This document shows positions 34,359 through 44,552 of a stretch of DNA of 64,000 nucleotides, one piece after another. Below the pieces are notes generated by a model. It worked only from the letters and a program-made list of their open reading frames with translations, was not told the DNA's origin and searched no databases. Location of the stretch: contig JAQWNC010000006.1 of NCBI GenBank assembly GCA_029246505.1, positions 62,001 to 126,000 on the forward strand. The letters are read 5' to 3'. The position numbers and the translations under genes are program-made. Source of the DNA: Arenicellaceae bacterium (GTDB lineage: Bacteria; Pseudomonadota; Gammaproteobacteria; Arenicellales; Arenicellaceae). The first letter of the stretch is position 1. Each line of letters opens with the position of its first letter.

Positions 34359-35243
34359 CTATTCCGAGGCCGGAGCTGCCGAGTAGACCACCTGACGTGA
34401 TCCCCTGATAAAACCAAGCAGGTTTAGGTTTATCTCATTGGCGACCTCGATCGCCAATGTGGTTGCAGCCGATATCGTAACAAGCGTTCCAATTCTAGCA
34501 ATCGCAACCTTGGCAATCAGTTCATGGCTGGCACGGCTGGACATTAGTACAAAATAATCTGGCTCAGTGTTGTCTAGTTGCGCGCCAATGAGTTTATCTA
34601 GCGCATTATGCCTACCAACGTCCTCGCGGATTGCCAGCAACTTTCCTGTCCTATCGAACATTCCGGCACAGTGCACACCACCGCAACTATTTTGTATGAG
34701 CTGATTTTTTTGCAGGATTTCTACCGCCTGGTTTATTGTTCGGTGGCCAGGTAATTTAGTTTGAATCATCGGTTCCAGATTTGGTACCGCAGCTTCCAGA
34801 TCAATGATGCCGCAGATACCACAGCCGGAGCGACCGCTCATTTGTCGGCGCTGGCGTTCGAGTCTTTCCATCAGATGTTGTTTGATTTTCAGCTGTATGG
34901 TGACGCCTTTCCTTGCATTGCGGATATCGACATCCAGGATGTCGTCAGCCGAGTCGACTATTCTTTCAGTGATGCTGAAGCCGATGGCAAAGTCGTGCAG
35001 ATCGATCGGGCTCGCCATCATTACTGCGTGGCTTTGTCCATTGTAGGCAAAAGCAACTGCGACTTCGTCGGCTATTAGGTCCTGCTTTATCTTCAGGTTT
35101 TGACCGGAACAGCGCTCGAAAACGGTTCGCTCGACAATACCTGACCGGTCGTTTACTTTTATTACTTCACGCTTCGATCTATCAGTCTCTGGAAGCGATT
35201 TAAGAGAATGGACCAGCGTCTGTTTAGACTGTTTGCTCATCAT
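34359..35243 (-). CDS. fdhD: Formate dehydrogenase accessory sulfurtransferase FdhD
   Basis: 294-aa cytosolic FdhD/FdsC-type protein that transfers sulfur from a cysteine desulfurase to the molybdenum cofactor of formate dehydrogenase. The redox pair Cys141 and Cys144 lies in G-R-S-G-C-G-I-C-G. The first half contains the family block A-I-G-F-S-I-T-E, and later G-G-V-H-C-A-G and E-D-V-G-R-H-N-A-L-D. It overlaps the end of the alpha subunit gene by 20 bp, the last gene of the fds operon. No small FdsD gene follows. Confidence 0.95.
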   Translation of the reverse strand: MMSKQSKQTLVHSLKSLPETDRSKREVIKVNDRSGIVERTVFERCSGQNLKIKQDLIADEVAVAFAYNGQSHAVMMASPIDLHDFAIGFSITERIVDSADDILDVDIRNARKGVTIQLKIKQHLMERLERQRRQMSGRSGCGICGIIDLEAAVPNLEPMIQTKLPGHRTINQAVEILQKNQLIQNSCGGVHCAGMFDRTGKLLAIREDVGRHNALDKLIGAQLDNTEPDYFVLMSSRASHELIAKVAIARIGTLVTISAATTLAIEVANEINLNLLGFIRGSRQVVYSAAPASE

Positions 35244-38163
35244 TGAGGCCTGCCAGTTCTAACTGCTGCTTATTGAAGTCTTCGAACTGGCGTTGCCAAT
35301 CTGAATCTTTTTCCTCAGCTATTACCTTGCCGATCTGTACTGCGGTTACCTTATACTCGGGGCAATTTGTGGCCCAGTCGGAGTTGTCCGTGGTAATGAT
35401 GTTGGCGCCGCTTTTCGGGTGATGGAAGGTGGTGTATACCACACCGGGTGACACTCGTTCGGTAATTTTAGCGGTTAGGTGGGTGTCGCCTGATCTGCTC
35501 TGGATTTTAACCCGGTCGCCGTTTTCGATGCCCCTGTCTGTAGCATCACTCTGGTGAATTTCTAGTAGGTCCTGGTGGTGCCACATAATATTGTCTGTGC
35601 GTCTTGTTTGTGCACCGACATTGTATTGCGACAATATCCTGCCGGTTGTCAGTATTAACGGGAAACGGCGTGTTACTTTTTCATCGCTAGGTATAAATTC
35701 AGTGATCTTAAATAGGCCTTTGCCTCTGACAAACTCATCTATATGCATAGTTGGTGTGCCGTCTGGTGTTTCATCAGTACACGGCCATTGTACCGAGCCA
35801 TCTTTCTTAATTCGCTCGTAGGTAACGTTTTTAAAAGTTGGCGTTAGGCGTGCGATCTCCTGCATAATCTCTCTAGGATGCGTGTAGTTCATCTCGTAAC
35901 CCAGAGCATTGCATAGACCTTGGGTAACTTCCCAGTCTTCCAATCCCGCCAACGGTTTTATGACTTTTCTAACCGGTGAGATTCGTCGTTCGGCGTTGGT
36001 AAAAGTGCCGTTCTTTTCCAGGAAGCTGGAACCCGGCAAAAACACGGTCGCGAACTTGGCAGTTTCATTGAGGAACAAGTCCTGCACGATCAGGCATTCT
36101 AGGTTTTTTAGCGCGGCTTCAACATGGTGGGTGTTGGGGTCAGACTGGGCCACGTCTTCGCCCTGTATGTACAAGCCTTTGTAAATGCCCTCGACCGCGG
36201 CATCAAACATATTGTTGATACGAAAACCCGGTTCCCCATCCAGGCTGATATCCCAGTCTTTCTCGAAATCAGCTCGTACAGTATCGTCGGAGACTGGGCG
36301 GTAGCCGGGCAGCTCATGTGGGAAAGAACCCATATCGCAAGAACCCTGAACATTATTCTGACCTCGTAATGGGTTTACACCCACGCCGGGCCGGCCGATA
36401 TTGCCGGTTAACATGGCCAAGTTCGCAATGCCCATCACGGTGGTAGATCCCTGGCTATGTTCGGTAACACCCAGGCCATAATAGATTGCGCCGTTACCGG
36501 CTGTTGCGTAGAGGCGTGCGGCAGCAATTAGATCTTTGGCCGAAATGGCGGTGATGGCTTCGGTATTCTCCGGCGCGTGCTTTGCATCTTTGATAAATTC
36601 CAGCCATTCGTCGAAAGCATCACTTTCACAACGGTTCCTTACAAAGTCTTCATCGTGCAGGTTTTCGCGCACGATGACGTGGGCGATAGTATTTATAAAC
36701 GCGACATTGGTGCCGGGCAGTAATTTTAAGTGGTAATTTGCCTTAACGTGAGGACCGTCGACCAGGTCTATCCTGCGCGGGTCGATGACAATTAATTTTG
36801 CGCCCTCCTTTAAGCGCGCCTTCATACGCGAAGCAAACACCGGGTGTGCATCGGTGGGATTGGCACCCATCACCATCATCACGTCGGTGGCGGCCACCGA
36901 ATCGAAATTCTGGGTGCCGGCAGATTCGCCCAGGGTCTGTTTCAAGCCATAGCCGGTAGGTGAATGGCAGACCCGCGCACAAGTGTCGATATTATTGTTA
37001 CCGAAGCCGGCGCGCACCATTTTTTGTACCAGCCAGACTTCTTCGTTGGTGCAGCGTGATGATGAAATGCCACCGATGGACTTAACGCCGTATTTTTTCT
37101 GGATAGCCTTCAATTTGCCGGCAGCGAAGCTGAAAGCTTCTTCCCAGGATACCGGATTCCACTCATCATCGATCGAATCACGGATCATCGGGGTGGTAAT
37201 GCGTTCTTTATGGGTGGCGTAGCCGAATGCAAAACGACCTTTCACGCAAGAGTGGCCACGGTTAGCCTGGCCGCCTTTGTAAGGCGTCATACGCACAACT
37301 TCTTCGCCCTTCATCTCAGCCTTGAATGAGCAGCCGACACCGCAATACCCGCAGGTAGTTATTTTAGAATGTTCCGGCTGACCGGCCTCAATGATTGATT
37401 TCTCGGTCAGTGTGGCGGTCGGACAGGCCTGCACGCACGCACCACAGGAGACGCATTCGGAATCGATAAAGTCTTGATTTTGACTGGCGCTGACTTTAGA
37501 TTCAAAGCCGCGACCCTCAATCGTCAGTGCATAGGTGCCTTGCGTTTCTTCACAGGCACGCACGCAGCGCGAGCAGGCAATACACTTGCTGGGATCGAAT
37601 GTGAAATAGGGGTTTGATTCGTCTTTTTCCGCATCCAAGTGGTTGGCTCCATCATAACCATAACGCACATCGCGCAAACCAACGGCACCGGCCATATCCT
37701 GCAATTCACAGTCCCCGTTCGTCGGGCAGGTCAGGCAATCCAGTGGATGGTCTGAGATATAGAGCTCCATCACATTGCGCCGCAGCTCGGCAATGGCTTT
37801 ATTCTGGGTAGCCACCACCATGTCGGCTTCAAATGGGGTGGTGCAAGAGGCCGGGAAGCCCTTACGGCCTTCAATCGCGACCACGCACAAACGGCAGGAG
37901 CCAAATGCCTTAAGACTGTCGGTGGCGCAGAGTTTCGGGATATTTACGTCCATCGTTGCGGCTGCGCGCATTACCGAGGTGCCGACGGGCACGGTGACTA
38001 TCTGCCCGTCAATGGTACCGGTCACCATTTCAAGCGTTTTATCGCCACTTCGGATTGCTTCCTTATCAATGTATGAAATGGGCGAAGGTGTTCCGTAGTC
38101 TTTGTCCAGATTGCTCGGTTCGACCATATCTTTCAGTAGCGGCATGTCCTTAAGTTGATTCAT
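35224..38163 (-). CDS. fdsA: NAD-dependent formate dehydrogenase alpha subunit
   Basis: 979-aa catalytic subunit oxidising formate to CO2 in the cytosol. The N-terminus carries a NuoG-like 2Fe-2S domain (C...C-R-L-C...C), a His/Cys 4Fe-4S region (C-L-T-C-P-T-N-G-D-C), two ferredoxin-like 4Fe-4S clusters (C-I-A-C-S-R-C, C-V-S-C-G-A-C) and then C-G-Y-C-G-V-G-C before the molybdopterin domain. The active-site segment reads A-R-V-C-H-S-P-T, so it is a cysteine, not selenocysteine, enzyme. The order G-B-A-fdhD with gaps of -4, 15 and -20 bp shows one operon. Confidence 0.97.
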   Translation of the reverse strand: MNQLKDMPLLKDMVEPSNLDKDYGTPSPISYIDKEAIRSGDKTLEMVTGTIDGQIVTVPVGTSVMRAAATMDVNIPKLCATDSLKAFGSCRLCVVAIEGRKGFPASCTTPFEADMVVATQNKAIAELRRNVMELYISDHPLDCLTCPTNGDCELQDMAGAVGLRDVRYGYDGANHLDAEKDESNPYFTFDPSKCIACSRCVRACEETQGTYALTIEGRGFESKVSASQNQDFIDSECVSCGACVQACPTATLTEKSIIEAGQPEHSKITTCGYCGVGCSFKAEMKGEEVVRMTPYKGGQANRGHSCVKGRFAFGYATHKERITTPMIRDSIDDEWNPVSWEEAFSFAAGKLKAIQKKYGVKSIGGISSSRCTNEEVWLVQKMVRAGFGNNNIDTCARVCHSPTGYGLKQTLGESAGTQNFDSVAATDVMMVMGANPTDAHPVFASRMKARLKEGAKLIVIDPRRIDLVDGPHVKANYHLKLLPGTNVAFINTIAHVIVRENLHDEDFVRNRCESDAFDEWLEFIKDAKHAPENTEAITAISAKDLIAAARLYATAGNGAIYYGLGVTEHSQGSTTVMGIANLAMLTGNIGRPGVGVNPLRGQNNVQGSCDMGSFPHELPGYRPVSDDTVRADFEKDWDISLDGEPGFRINNMFDAAVEGIYKGLYIQGEDVAQSDPNTHHVEAALKNLECLIVQDLFLNETAKFATVFLPGSSFLEKNGTFTNAERRISPVRKVIKPLAGLEDWEVTQGLCNALGYEMNYTHPREIMQEIARLTPTFKNVTYERIKKDGSVQWPCTDETPDGTPTMHIDEFVRGKGLFKITEFIPSDEKVTRRFPLILTTGRILSQYNVGAQTRRTDNIMWHHQDLLEIHQSDATDRGIENGDRVKIQSRSGDTHLTAKITERVSPGVVYTTFHHPKSGANIITTDNSDWATNCPEYKVTAVQIGKVIAEEKDSDWQRQFEDFNKQQLELAGLNDEQTV

Positions 38164-38178
38164 AACTATAACCTTACT

Positions 38179-39723
38179 CTATTTAAAGTCATCACTAAAA
38201 TGTTCCAGCGCACTTCTTATCGGAAATGGTGTCATGCCGCCCATGGCACATAATGAACCATTTTCCATTGTGTCGCACAAACTGTTCAGTAAGTCGAGGT
38301 TAGAGTCTCGATCTTCGTTGGAGCAGATTTTATCAATCACTTCGACGCCACGAACCGAGCCGATGCGGCAAGGCGTGCATTTGCCACATGATTCAACCGC
38401 ACAGAACTCCATGGAAAATCGTGCCTGTTGCGACATATCCACCGTATCGTCAAACGCCACCAGGCCGCCGTGACCGAGTACGCCCTTTATGGCTGCCAGT
38501 TGCTCATAATCCATTTCGACCTGCCATTGCGATTCCGGCAGATAGGTACCCAGCGGGCCTCCCACCTGCACTACCCGCAGCGGCCGGCCAGATGCGCTAC
38601 CGCCACCGTAATCGTATAGCAGTGAATGCAGGGTTACCCCGAAACCTAGCTCGACCAGCCCGGGCTGCTTTAAATTGCCAGCGAGCTGAAATGGCATGGT
38701 GCCACGAGATCTACCCATACCGAAATCCTTATAGTAGTCGGCACCTTCGGCGAAAATAATGGGTATGCTGGACAGGGAGATTACGTTATTAACCACCGTC
38801 GGTTTACCAAACAGCCCTTCCAGCGCTGGCAGGGGTGGTTTGGCACGAACTTCACCGCGTTTACCTTCCAGGCTTTCGAGCATCGAGGTCTCTTCACCAC
38901 AGATATAAGCTTTAGCCCCAAGCCTTACTTGGATATTGAAATTTTTACCGCTGCCAAGAATATCCTTGCCGAGAAAATTGTGTTCGGTGGCAATGGCGAT
39001 TGCCTGTTCAAGGATCGCATGTGCATGCGGGTACTCTTCACGCAGGTAGATATAGCCCATATCAGCGCCAACTGCGATTCCTGCGATGGTCATACCTTCG
39101 ATCAGGGCAAATGGGTCAGCCTCCATTTGTAGGCGGTCGGCGAACGTCCCGGAATCGCCTTCGTCAGCGTTACAGGTAATATATTTTTGCCCGGCTGCGG
39201 CTCCCGCATCGAGTACGGTTTGCCACTTAATACCGGTCGGGAAAGCAGCACCCCCGCGGCCTCGTAAGCCGGATTTCTTAACTTCATCCACGCATGCCTG
39301 GCAACTCATGGTAATTACGCGCTTCAAGCCTTTAAAGCCATCGTGTGCCTGGTAATCCCGAATGCTGAGCGGATCAATTAACCCGATGCGTTTAAAGGTG
39401 AGTCTTTGCTGATTTTTTAAGTATGGAATCTCTTCGGTTAGGCCCTGGCTGAGCGGGTGTGCCTGTGCACCTTCAAGCAATCCCTGCTCTATCAAACTGT
39501 CTACATCATCGGCGCCCACCGGACCATAAGCTACCCGGCCTGCATCAGTTTCAACTTCAATCATTGGCTCAAGCCAGAAAAGACCACGCGAACCGTTGCG
39601 AACAAATTCAACCTCTTTATTACCCAGACTTGCTACCAGCCGTTCGGCTAGCCGGTCAGCAACTGTATCCGCACCGACTGAAATGGCGCTGGAGTCTTGC
39701 GGTATGTAAATACGAGGCGTCAT
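38179..39723 (-). CDS. fdsB: Formate dehydrogenase beta subunit (NuoF-like)
   Basis: 514-aa NADH-generating subunit. A thioredoxin-like N-terminal region is followed by the NuoF-like FMN/NAD domain (R-G-R-G-G-A-A-F-P-T-G; C-N-A-D-E-G-D-S-G) and the 4Fe-4S motif E-S-C-G-K-C-T-P-C-R near the C-terminus. It passes electrons from the alpha subunit to NAD+. The start overlaps the gamma subunit stop by 4 bp (ATGA). Confidence 0.96.
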   Translation of the reverse strand: MTPRIYIPQDSSAISVGADTVADRLAERLVASLGNKEVEFVRNGSRGLFWLEPMIEVETDAGRVAYGPVGADDVDSLIEQGLLEGAQAHPLSQGLTEEIPYLKNQQRLTFKRIGLIDPLSIRDYQAHDGFKGLKRVITMSCQACVDEVKKSGLRGRGGAAFPTGIKWQTVLDAGAAAGQKYITCNADEGDSGTFADRLQMEADPFALIEGMTIAGIAVGADMGYIYLREEYPHAHAILEQAIAIATEHNFLGKDILGSGKNFNIQVRLGAKAYICGEETSMLESLEGKRGEVRAKPPLPALEGLFGKPTVVNNVISLSSIPIIFAEGADYYKDFGMGRSRGTMPFQLAGNLKQPGLVELGFGVTLHSLLYDYGGGSASGRPLRVVQVGGPLGTYLPESQWQVEMDYEQLAAIKGVLGHGGLVAFDDTVDMSQQARFSMEFCAVESCGKCTPCRIGSVRGVEVIDKICSNEDRDSNLDLLNSLCDTMENGSLCAMGGMTPFPIRSALEHFSDDFK

Positions 39724-40202
39724 TTTTGGTCGCCTGCTTGTCTAAGATTCTCAATCAGGCTCACGACACTGTGGCTGGTGACCCGTCCGTAAATTTGCGA
39801 GTTGATTTTTACCGTCGGGGAACAAGCGCAATTACCAAGGCAGTACACCGGCTCTAGAGTAAATTTGCCACATTCGGTAGTCTCTTCAAAGTTGACCCCC
39901 AATGCACTTTTAACAGTGGCTTCAATTTTACGGCCGCCCATGGCCTGGCAAGATTCCGCACGGCAGACTTCGATCACGTTCGTGCCCTGTGGCGAGGTAG
40001 TGAAGCTAGGGTAGAAACTGATCACTCCATGCACTTCGGCTCGCGACAAATTCAGTGCCTTAGCGATGATACCCACCTGGTCAGCGGGAATATGCCCCAG
40101 GTTGTTCTGTACCTGGTGCAGAATGGGCAGCAATGCACCTTCTAAATGATGATTGGCGTCGATGGCCGTATTAACGGCACCGGTATTTTTGCTATCACTC
40201 AT
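39720..40202 (-). CDS. fdsG: Formate dehydrogenase gamma subunit (NuoE-like)
   Basis: 160-aa 2Fe-2S subunit with the thioredoxin-like ferredoxin motif C-R-A-E-S-C-Q-A ... C-L-G-N-C-A-C-S-P. ATG at 40202 is preferred over an upstream TTG (40223); neither has a strong ribosome-binding site. First gene of the fds operon; the promoter should be within 40203-40517. Confidence 0.95.
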   Translation of the reverse strand: MSDSKNTGAVNTAIDANHHLEGALLPILHQVQNNLGHIPADQVGIIAKALNLSRAEVHGVISFYPSFTTSPQGTNVIEVCRAESCQAMGGRKIEATVKSALGVNFEETTECGKFTLEPVYCLGNCACSPTVKINSQIYGRVTSHSVVSLIENLRQAGDQK

Positions 40203-40272
40203 TGGATTCTGGCTGCATAACAATTTGATAGTAATTGCTTTAATATGAAATTCAAAACATATTAAAATGGCT

Positions 40273-40287
40273 ATAACGTTAAGTTAT
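40273..40287. promoter_or_regulatory. Inverted repeat ATAAC-N5-GTTAT upstream of fds operon
   Basis: Perfect 5-bp arms with a 5-nt spacer, about 70 bp upstream of fdsG. Its T-N11-A-like shape is what LysR-type regulators bind, and fds operons in other bacteria are controlled by FdsR of that family. No such regulator is in the window. A second imperfect palindrome (ACAA-CTTAAG-TATTGT) lies about 20 bp further upstream. Confidence 0.3.
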
Positions 40288-40517
40288 TATGGGTTTAAGC
40301 AATGACAACTTAAGTATTGTACTAAAACATGTAAGCATATATTTTAATTAGATTAGGTTTATACCGCAATAAGCTACAAGCCTAACAATAATTTGATTAC
40401 GCCGTTTCCTAAGATTGGTAGGATAGTGTCGAATAAGCTGAAGGGCGCTACTAGCAAAGGAGTAAGCGGCGATTTAGGGCAGCCTAAGGCTATTGAAACT
40501 AGCAGAGAGCGATCAAA

Positions 40518-41234
40518 TCAATCGGTCTTACTCGCCAGATAGTCATCACACATTTTCTGAATCACCTGCTGGTCGTACTCCCTTAATCCACTTAATACCA
40601 GTTTCTTAATTCCGGCCCCAATCGAGCAGCCTTTGCTATTAAGTGAAAAATACAACTTGGCATCACCGCGCCTACCGTTTACTTCCAATGTTGTTTTTTC
40701 CAGCGAAATATCCAGAGCATTAAAATTAAGATGATCAAATTTAAACGACATGCTCTGATAGATCACCAGTGGTCGCTTGGGATTGATCATCACCTGGTGC
40801 TCTCGCATTAACGGCACCAGAATGTGCGGAAAATTCTGGCCGGAAAAGGACACATAGTTTTTTAAGAATTGCTCAATTTGATCAGGCTGGTAGGTTACGC
40901 CACCGGTGTACTCGACGCCTAGTACCGGCTTGCCATAATCATTAACCACCTGCAGTTGTGTCTCGCTCTGCGCTGCTGGTTGCTTAGGATAGTCTAATAT
41001 TATATCTGCACTAACAATATCCAGAAATTGGAAGGTCATATACTGATGTAGGCTGTATTCATTTAAGGCTATAGCGAACAACAAGTCCCCAGGAACACAG
41101 AACCGCTTCGAAGCCGCATGATGAATCGGATTAAAGTCGCCCGCCACCGTCTTAGCAAAAGCACTGCCTTGATCCGCGCTAATGCTGAATTTAAGTTCGC
41201 TTATGCGCGAGTAAAATGGTTTTAGGAAGTTCAT
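40518..41234 (-). CDS. DUF3581 family protein
   Basis: 238-aa cytosolic protein of a conserved gammaproteobacterial family of unknown function. Recognisable blocks are S-A-D-Q-G-S-A-F-A-K, V-A-G-D-F-N-P-I-H-H and R-F-C-V-P-G-D-L-L-F-A. The F-N-P-I-H motif resembles the hydratase/hot-dog active-site segment (D-x-N-P-x-H), so a hot-dog fold is plausible. It stands alone between the fds and TRAP operons. Confidence 0.88.
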   Translation of the reverse strand: MNFLKPFYSRISELKFSISADQGSAFAKTVAGDFNPIHHAASKRFCVPGDLLFAIALNEYSLHQYMTFQFLDIVSADIILDYPKQPAAQSETQLQVVNDYGKPVLGVEYTGGVTYQPDQIEQFLKNYVSFSGQNFPHILVPLMREHQVMINPKRPLVIYQSMSFKFDHLNFNALDISLEKTTLEVNGRRGDAKLYFSLNSKGCSIGAGIKKLVLSGLREYDQQVIQKMCDDYLASKTD

Positions 41235-41378
41235 TTATTTTCAGGGCTTATTGACCAACAGAAATAGAGAGCAATCAAATAAAGAAAGATAGGCGAAGCA
41301 GAGTTTATATTATCTAGCTAGCACCTGCCCGAACTCATCATTGGGGAGCGCAGCGTAGAGTATCTATAATAAATCGAA

Positions 41379-42701
41379 TTACAACAATACCAAGCTGATT
41401 CCCGGAAAAGCAATCAGAAGAATAAGCACCATAAGTATAATTACTGCAAACGGAAATGCCCCTGCAAAAATATCGAATAAAGAAATACTCTGGTCGTCCA
41501 AGGTTGTCTTAATCACATAACATGAGATACCCAATGGAGGCGTGAGCAAACCAATTTCAGCACCGAAAACAGTGATAATACCGAACCAAACTAAATTGAT
41601 GTCGTAAGGCGCCATTGCAGGTAAAAAGAGCGGCACCATAATCAAAATAATGGATGTGGTATCCAGGATAGTACCCATGATTATCAAAATAATTACGTAG
41701 ATCGTCAGAATACTTACCAAACTCATATCGGCGTTTGCAATCCATTCGCCAAGCTCGGCTGGCAGACCAGATATCGCTAACATTCGGCTATACATTGTTG
41801 CAGCGACGATCAGCAGCAATATTGACGCGACGATATGACCGGTCTCACTTAGTACTTCCCAAAGTACGCTGCGACTGAGCTTACGTTTGATAAGCGAGAT
41901 AATTAATGCACCCATTGCGCCAACCGCACCGGCTTCTGTTGGGGTAAACAGGCCACCGTATATACCACCCAACACCAAAATAATTAGCGTAACGAAAGGC
42001 GCTACTTTTGTAAAAATCTGACCTAATGACAACGCTTTCTGAGAATTCGCAAAAGCTTTGGACTTTGCGTCTTGCCCACCGATGTAGTTCGGAAAAAACA
42101 CTGCCATCGATACAATCGCGATTACGTAGGCTACCGCAAGAATTAGACCGGGAATAATTGCTGCCTTAAACATATCGGCAACCGAAAGCTCGGTAATAAT
42201 AGCGTAAACAATCAGTATTACGCTCGGTGGTATAAGCATTCCCAGCACCGAACTGCCCGCCACTACACCAACCGAAAATCTCGGCTTATACCCGAACCGA
42301 AGCATTTCTGGTACGGAAACTCGGGTAAAAACTGATGCAGACGCGATGCTAACTCCCGTGATGGATGCAAATGCGGTGTTAGCGGCAACGGTCGCCACCC
42401 CCAACCCCCCTTTCACGCGACGTAACAGATAATTAAATACCCCATAGATATCCCGACCAAGCTCACATCGGCTTACTAGTAACCCCATCAGAACAAATAA
42501 TGGAATTACCCCATAAATATAATTCTCCAAGCCACTGGATGCCGCTATGGTCAACAGATAGACCGGTGCTTCAAGACCATCACGCAAATACCATACGCTG
42601 ACAAACGAAACCAGACCCAGAGCTACCGGCACGTGCATGCCCGAGTAAATTAAAATAAGAATAAGCAGGACAGACAGTAACCCAATCTGCATACCCGTCA
42701 T
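41379..42701 (-). CDS. TRAP transporter large permease (DctM)
   Basis: 440-aa inner-membrane protein with about 12-13 hydrophobic segments and the DctM signatures G-V-I-P-L-F-V-L-M-G, G-M-L-I-P-P-S and L-T-P-P-L-G. It forms the sodium-driven channel part of a tripartite transporter for an organic acid. It overlaps dctQ by 4 bp (ATGA) and is last in the DctP-Q-M operon. Confidence 0.96.
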   Translation of the reverse strand: MTGMQIGLLSVLLILILIYSGMHVPVALGLVSFVSVWYLRDGLEAPVYLLTIAASSGLENYIYGVIPLFVLMGLLVSRCELGRDIYGVFNYLLRRVKGGLGVATVAANTAFASITGVSIASASVFTRVSVPEMLRFGYKPRFSVGVVAGSSVLGMLIPPSVILIVYAIITELSVADMFKAAIIPGLILAVAYVIAIVSMAVFFPNYIGGQDAKSKAFANSQKALSLGQIFTKVAPFVTLIILVLGGIYGGLFTPTEAGAVGAMGALIISLIKRKLSRSVLWEVLSETGHIVASILLLIVAATMYSRMLAISGLPAELGEWIANADMSLVSILTIYVIILIIMGTILDTTSIILIMVPLFLPAMAPYDINLVWFGIITVFGAEIGLLTPPLGISCYVIKTTLDDQSISLFDIFAGAFPFAVIILMVLILLIAFPGISLVLL

Positions 42702-43252
42702 AACGTAGTTCCTTTAGTTTTAGTTACTGCTGCTGTACCTAATGCTGATAAATGCTGTCCAACAAACATTAAAAATACCACGACCACGGTAACGCAACTA
42801 ATACAAAGTATCAGTCGAATGGGCCATATGGGGATAGTAAAGATACCTTCATTACCGGCATAGTAGTTACGGTCGTAAGCCTCAATTAAGGTTGGAACCG
42901 CACCAAACAAAATGGCGACAAAAAACGCTGCACCACATAAAGCATAAAATGCACCCAAAACATGGCCAAGCCTTGGCCGACTTGCCACAATTTTATTGTA
43001 GAGTCCATCAGAACGAGTGAGGCGGCCGGCACGAACGGCATCGCCTAATTGCAAAAATACAATTCCTGCAATAGAGAGCTCAACAAGCTCTGTAACGCCA
43101 TCAATGGGCGCGGTAAAAAGAAACCTCATTAAAATATCCACGTTCATCAGCAACATGATTAAGAATATCCATAAGGTTCCAATGCCGTTTAAACCACCGA
43201 CCCACGCACCAAAAATTCGCTCCACAGGCCCATTACCTAGCATAAACGTCAC
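42698..43252 (-). CDS. TRAP transporter small permease (DctQ)
   Basis: 184-aa membrane protein with four predicted helices and the DctQ-type pattern N-V-D-I-L-M-R-F-L-F and T-E-L-V-E-L-S. Works with the large permease. Both ends overlap neighbours by 4 bp, so the three genes are translationally coupled. Confidence 0.92.
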   Translation of the reverse strand: MTFMLGNGPVERIFGAWVGGLNGIGTLWIFLIMLLMNVDILMRFLFTAPIDGVTELVELSIAGIVFLQLGDAVRAGRLTRSDGLYNKIVASRPRLGHVLGAFYALCGAAFFVAILFGAVPTLIEAYDRNYYAGNEGIFTIPIWPIRLILCISCVTVVVVFLMFVGQHLSALGTAAVTKTKGTTL

Positions 43253-44328
43253 TGTTCACCCCATTGACGTATGATCGGCTGGCGATTTTCACGCATAATT
43301 TCCATATAGTCGCTAAGAATCTCCTGCCCTGGCAGGCCCTTCTCGTCCATCGCTGCAACCCATGCTTCGGTAAGATCTGGTAACTTGGACACCCACTCCA
43401 AACGCTGCTCAGGAGTGACACTAATAATTGTGCCGCCTTGTGCAACAAACTCTTCTCGCGAGCGGGCCGAGATGCGGTCGGTTTCACGGGCAAGCTCGTC
43501 ACGATAATCTTCTGCGGTCGTCTGTAGCACTTGCCTAACCTCTTCAGGCAGACGGTCCCAGGTTCGCTTATTCACCACGATAGCTTTTGAGGTAGCTCCA
43601 CCAAACTGAATGTCCAATATATAGGGAGCCACCTCGTATAATTTATATGCGACGACCGCTTCAGACCAACCGATAATACCATCCAATAAACCGGTGGCCA
43701 TATTGTTATACCAGTCGATCAAGTCACTGGTGACTCCTGTAGAACCAGAGCCTTTAAGAAACAGCATGTTTGACCCAACCCCTCCGATTTTTCTACCACG
43801 CAAATCGTCAAAGGCTACAATCGGATCAGTCACTATCAGATTGTAGGTATCAATCGAACCAGCGGTAGTCAGATAATGTATGCCGTAATCTTCCCAGGTC
43901 TTTTTGATAATGGAATACTTGTCGGCGAGCCCGCTCATTGTTCTGGCTATTAGGCCAACATCATTACTTACAAACGGAGTAGCGTATGGAAGATTGTAAA
44001 ATGGAACCTTATCGGCATGATAAGGGGTGGTAATAATTCCTATATCAGCAAGATCATGTTGTAAGGAATTCAGCACGCCTTTGGTTTTAGCAATCGTACC
44101 GCCAAATGCTGGATTCCAATCGATATCGTAATTGTCACTTTCTGCAAGGCGCCGGTCAACCTCAGGCATAAAGTATTCTGTAAACACCTTGACCCACAAA
44201 GCAGACGTCGAAGAAGAATCCACCGCAATCATCCGAATTGATTCGCTTGCGCTGGTAGCTGGGCCCAAGATAGACAAACTCAAACCCAGCAGGGTAATGC
44301 CCACAAGTTCTTTGGGGCGTCTTTTCAA
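43249..44328 (-). CDS. TRAP substrate-binding protein (DctP)
   Basis: 359-aa periplasmic binding protein. No ATG gives a sensible signal peptide; the TTG at 44328 with AAAGG upstream yields a signal (about residues 8-27, ending A-T-S-A-S). A longer frame to a TTG at 44400 is less likely. Typical DctP features are the G-G-T-I-A-K-T region, R-G-R-K-I-G-G and the conserved long helix. TRAP binders of this type select carboxylates via an arginine; the ligand cannot be named. First gene of the operon, divergent from the GntR regulator. Confidence 0.85.
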   Translation of the reverse strand: MKRRPKELVGITLLGLSLSILGPATSASESIRMIAVDSSSTSALWVKVFTEYFMPEVDRRLAESDNYDIDWNPAFGGTIAKTKGVLNSLQHDLADIGIITTPYHADKVPFYNLPYATPFVSNDVGLIARTMSGLADKYSIIKKTWEDYGIHYLTTAGSIDTYNLIVTDPIVAFDDLRGRKIGGVGSNMLFLKGSGSTGVTSDLIDWYNNMATGLLDGIIGWSEAVVAYKLYEVAPYILDIQFGGATSKAIVVNKRTWDRLPEEVRQVLQTTAEDYRDELARETDRISARSREEFVAQGGTIISVTPEQRLEWVSKLPDLTEAWVAAMDEKGLPGQEILSDYMEIMRENRQPIIRQWGEQ

Positions 44329-44552
44329 AACAGGTATACCTTTTGATATTTTTTCGATATTTCTTATTATATATATAATTTGGCGATATTTTGTGGACAA
44401 TTACAGCAAGTTTTTCTATTCTCACTAAATACGTAAGCAATGTGATGATTTTCACTGTTTATCAAATCAATACTGCATCTTGGGTGTAATAATCGATTTA
44501 ACCGCAAAAACGCATACTGTATTAACGTAAATCGTAAACATAAGGTAATAGT

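Noticed and set aside
35224-38163. Selenocysteine formate dehydrogenase
   Set aside because: The active-site codon encodes Cys and there is no in-frame TGA.
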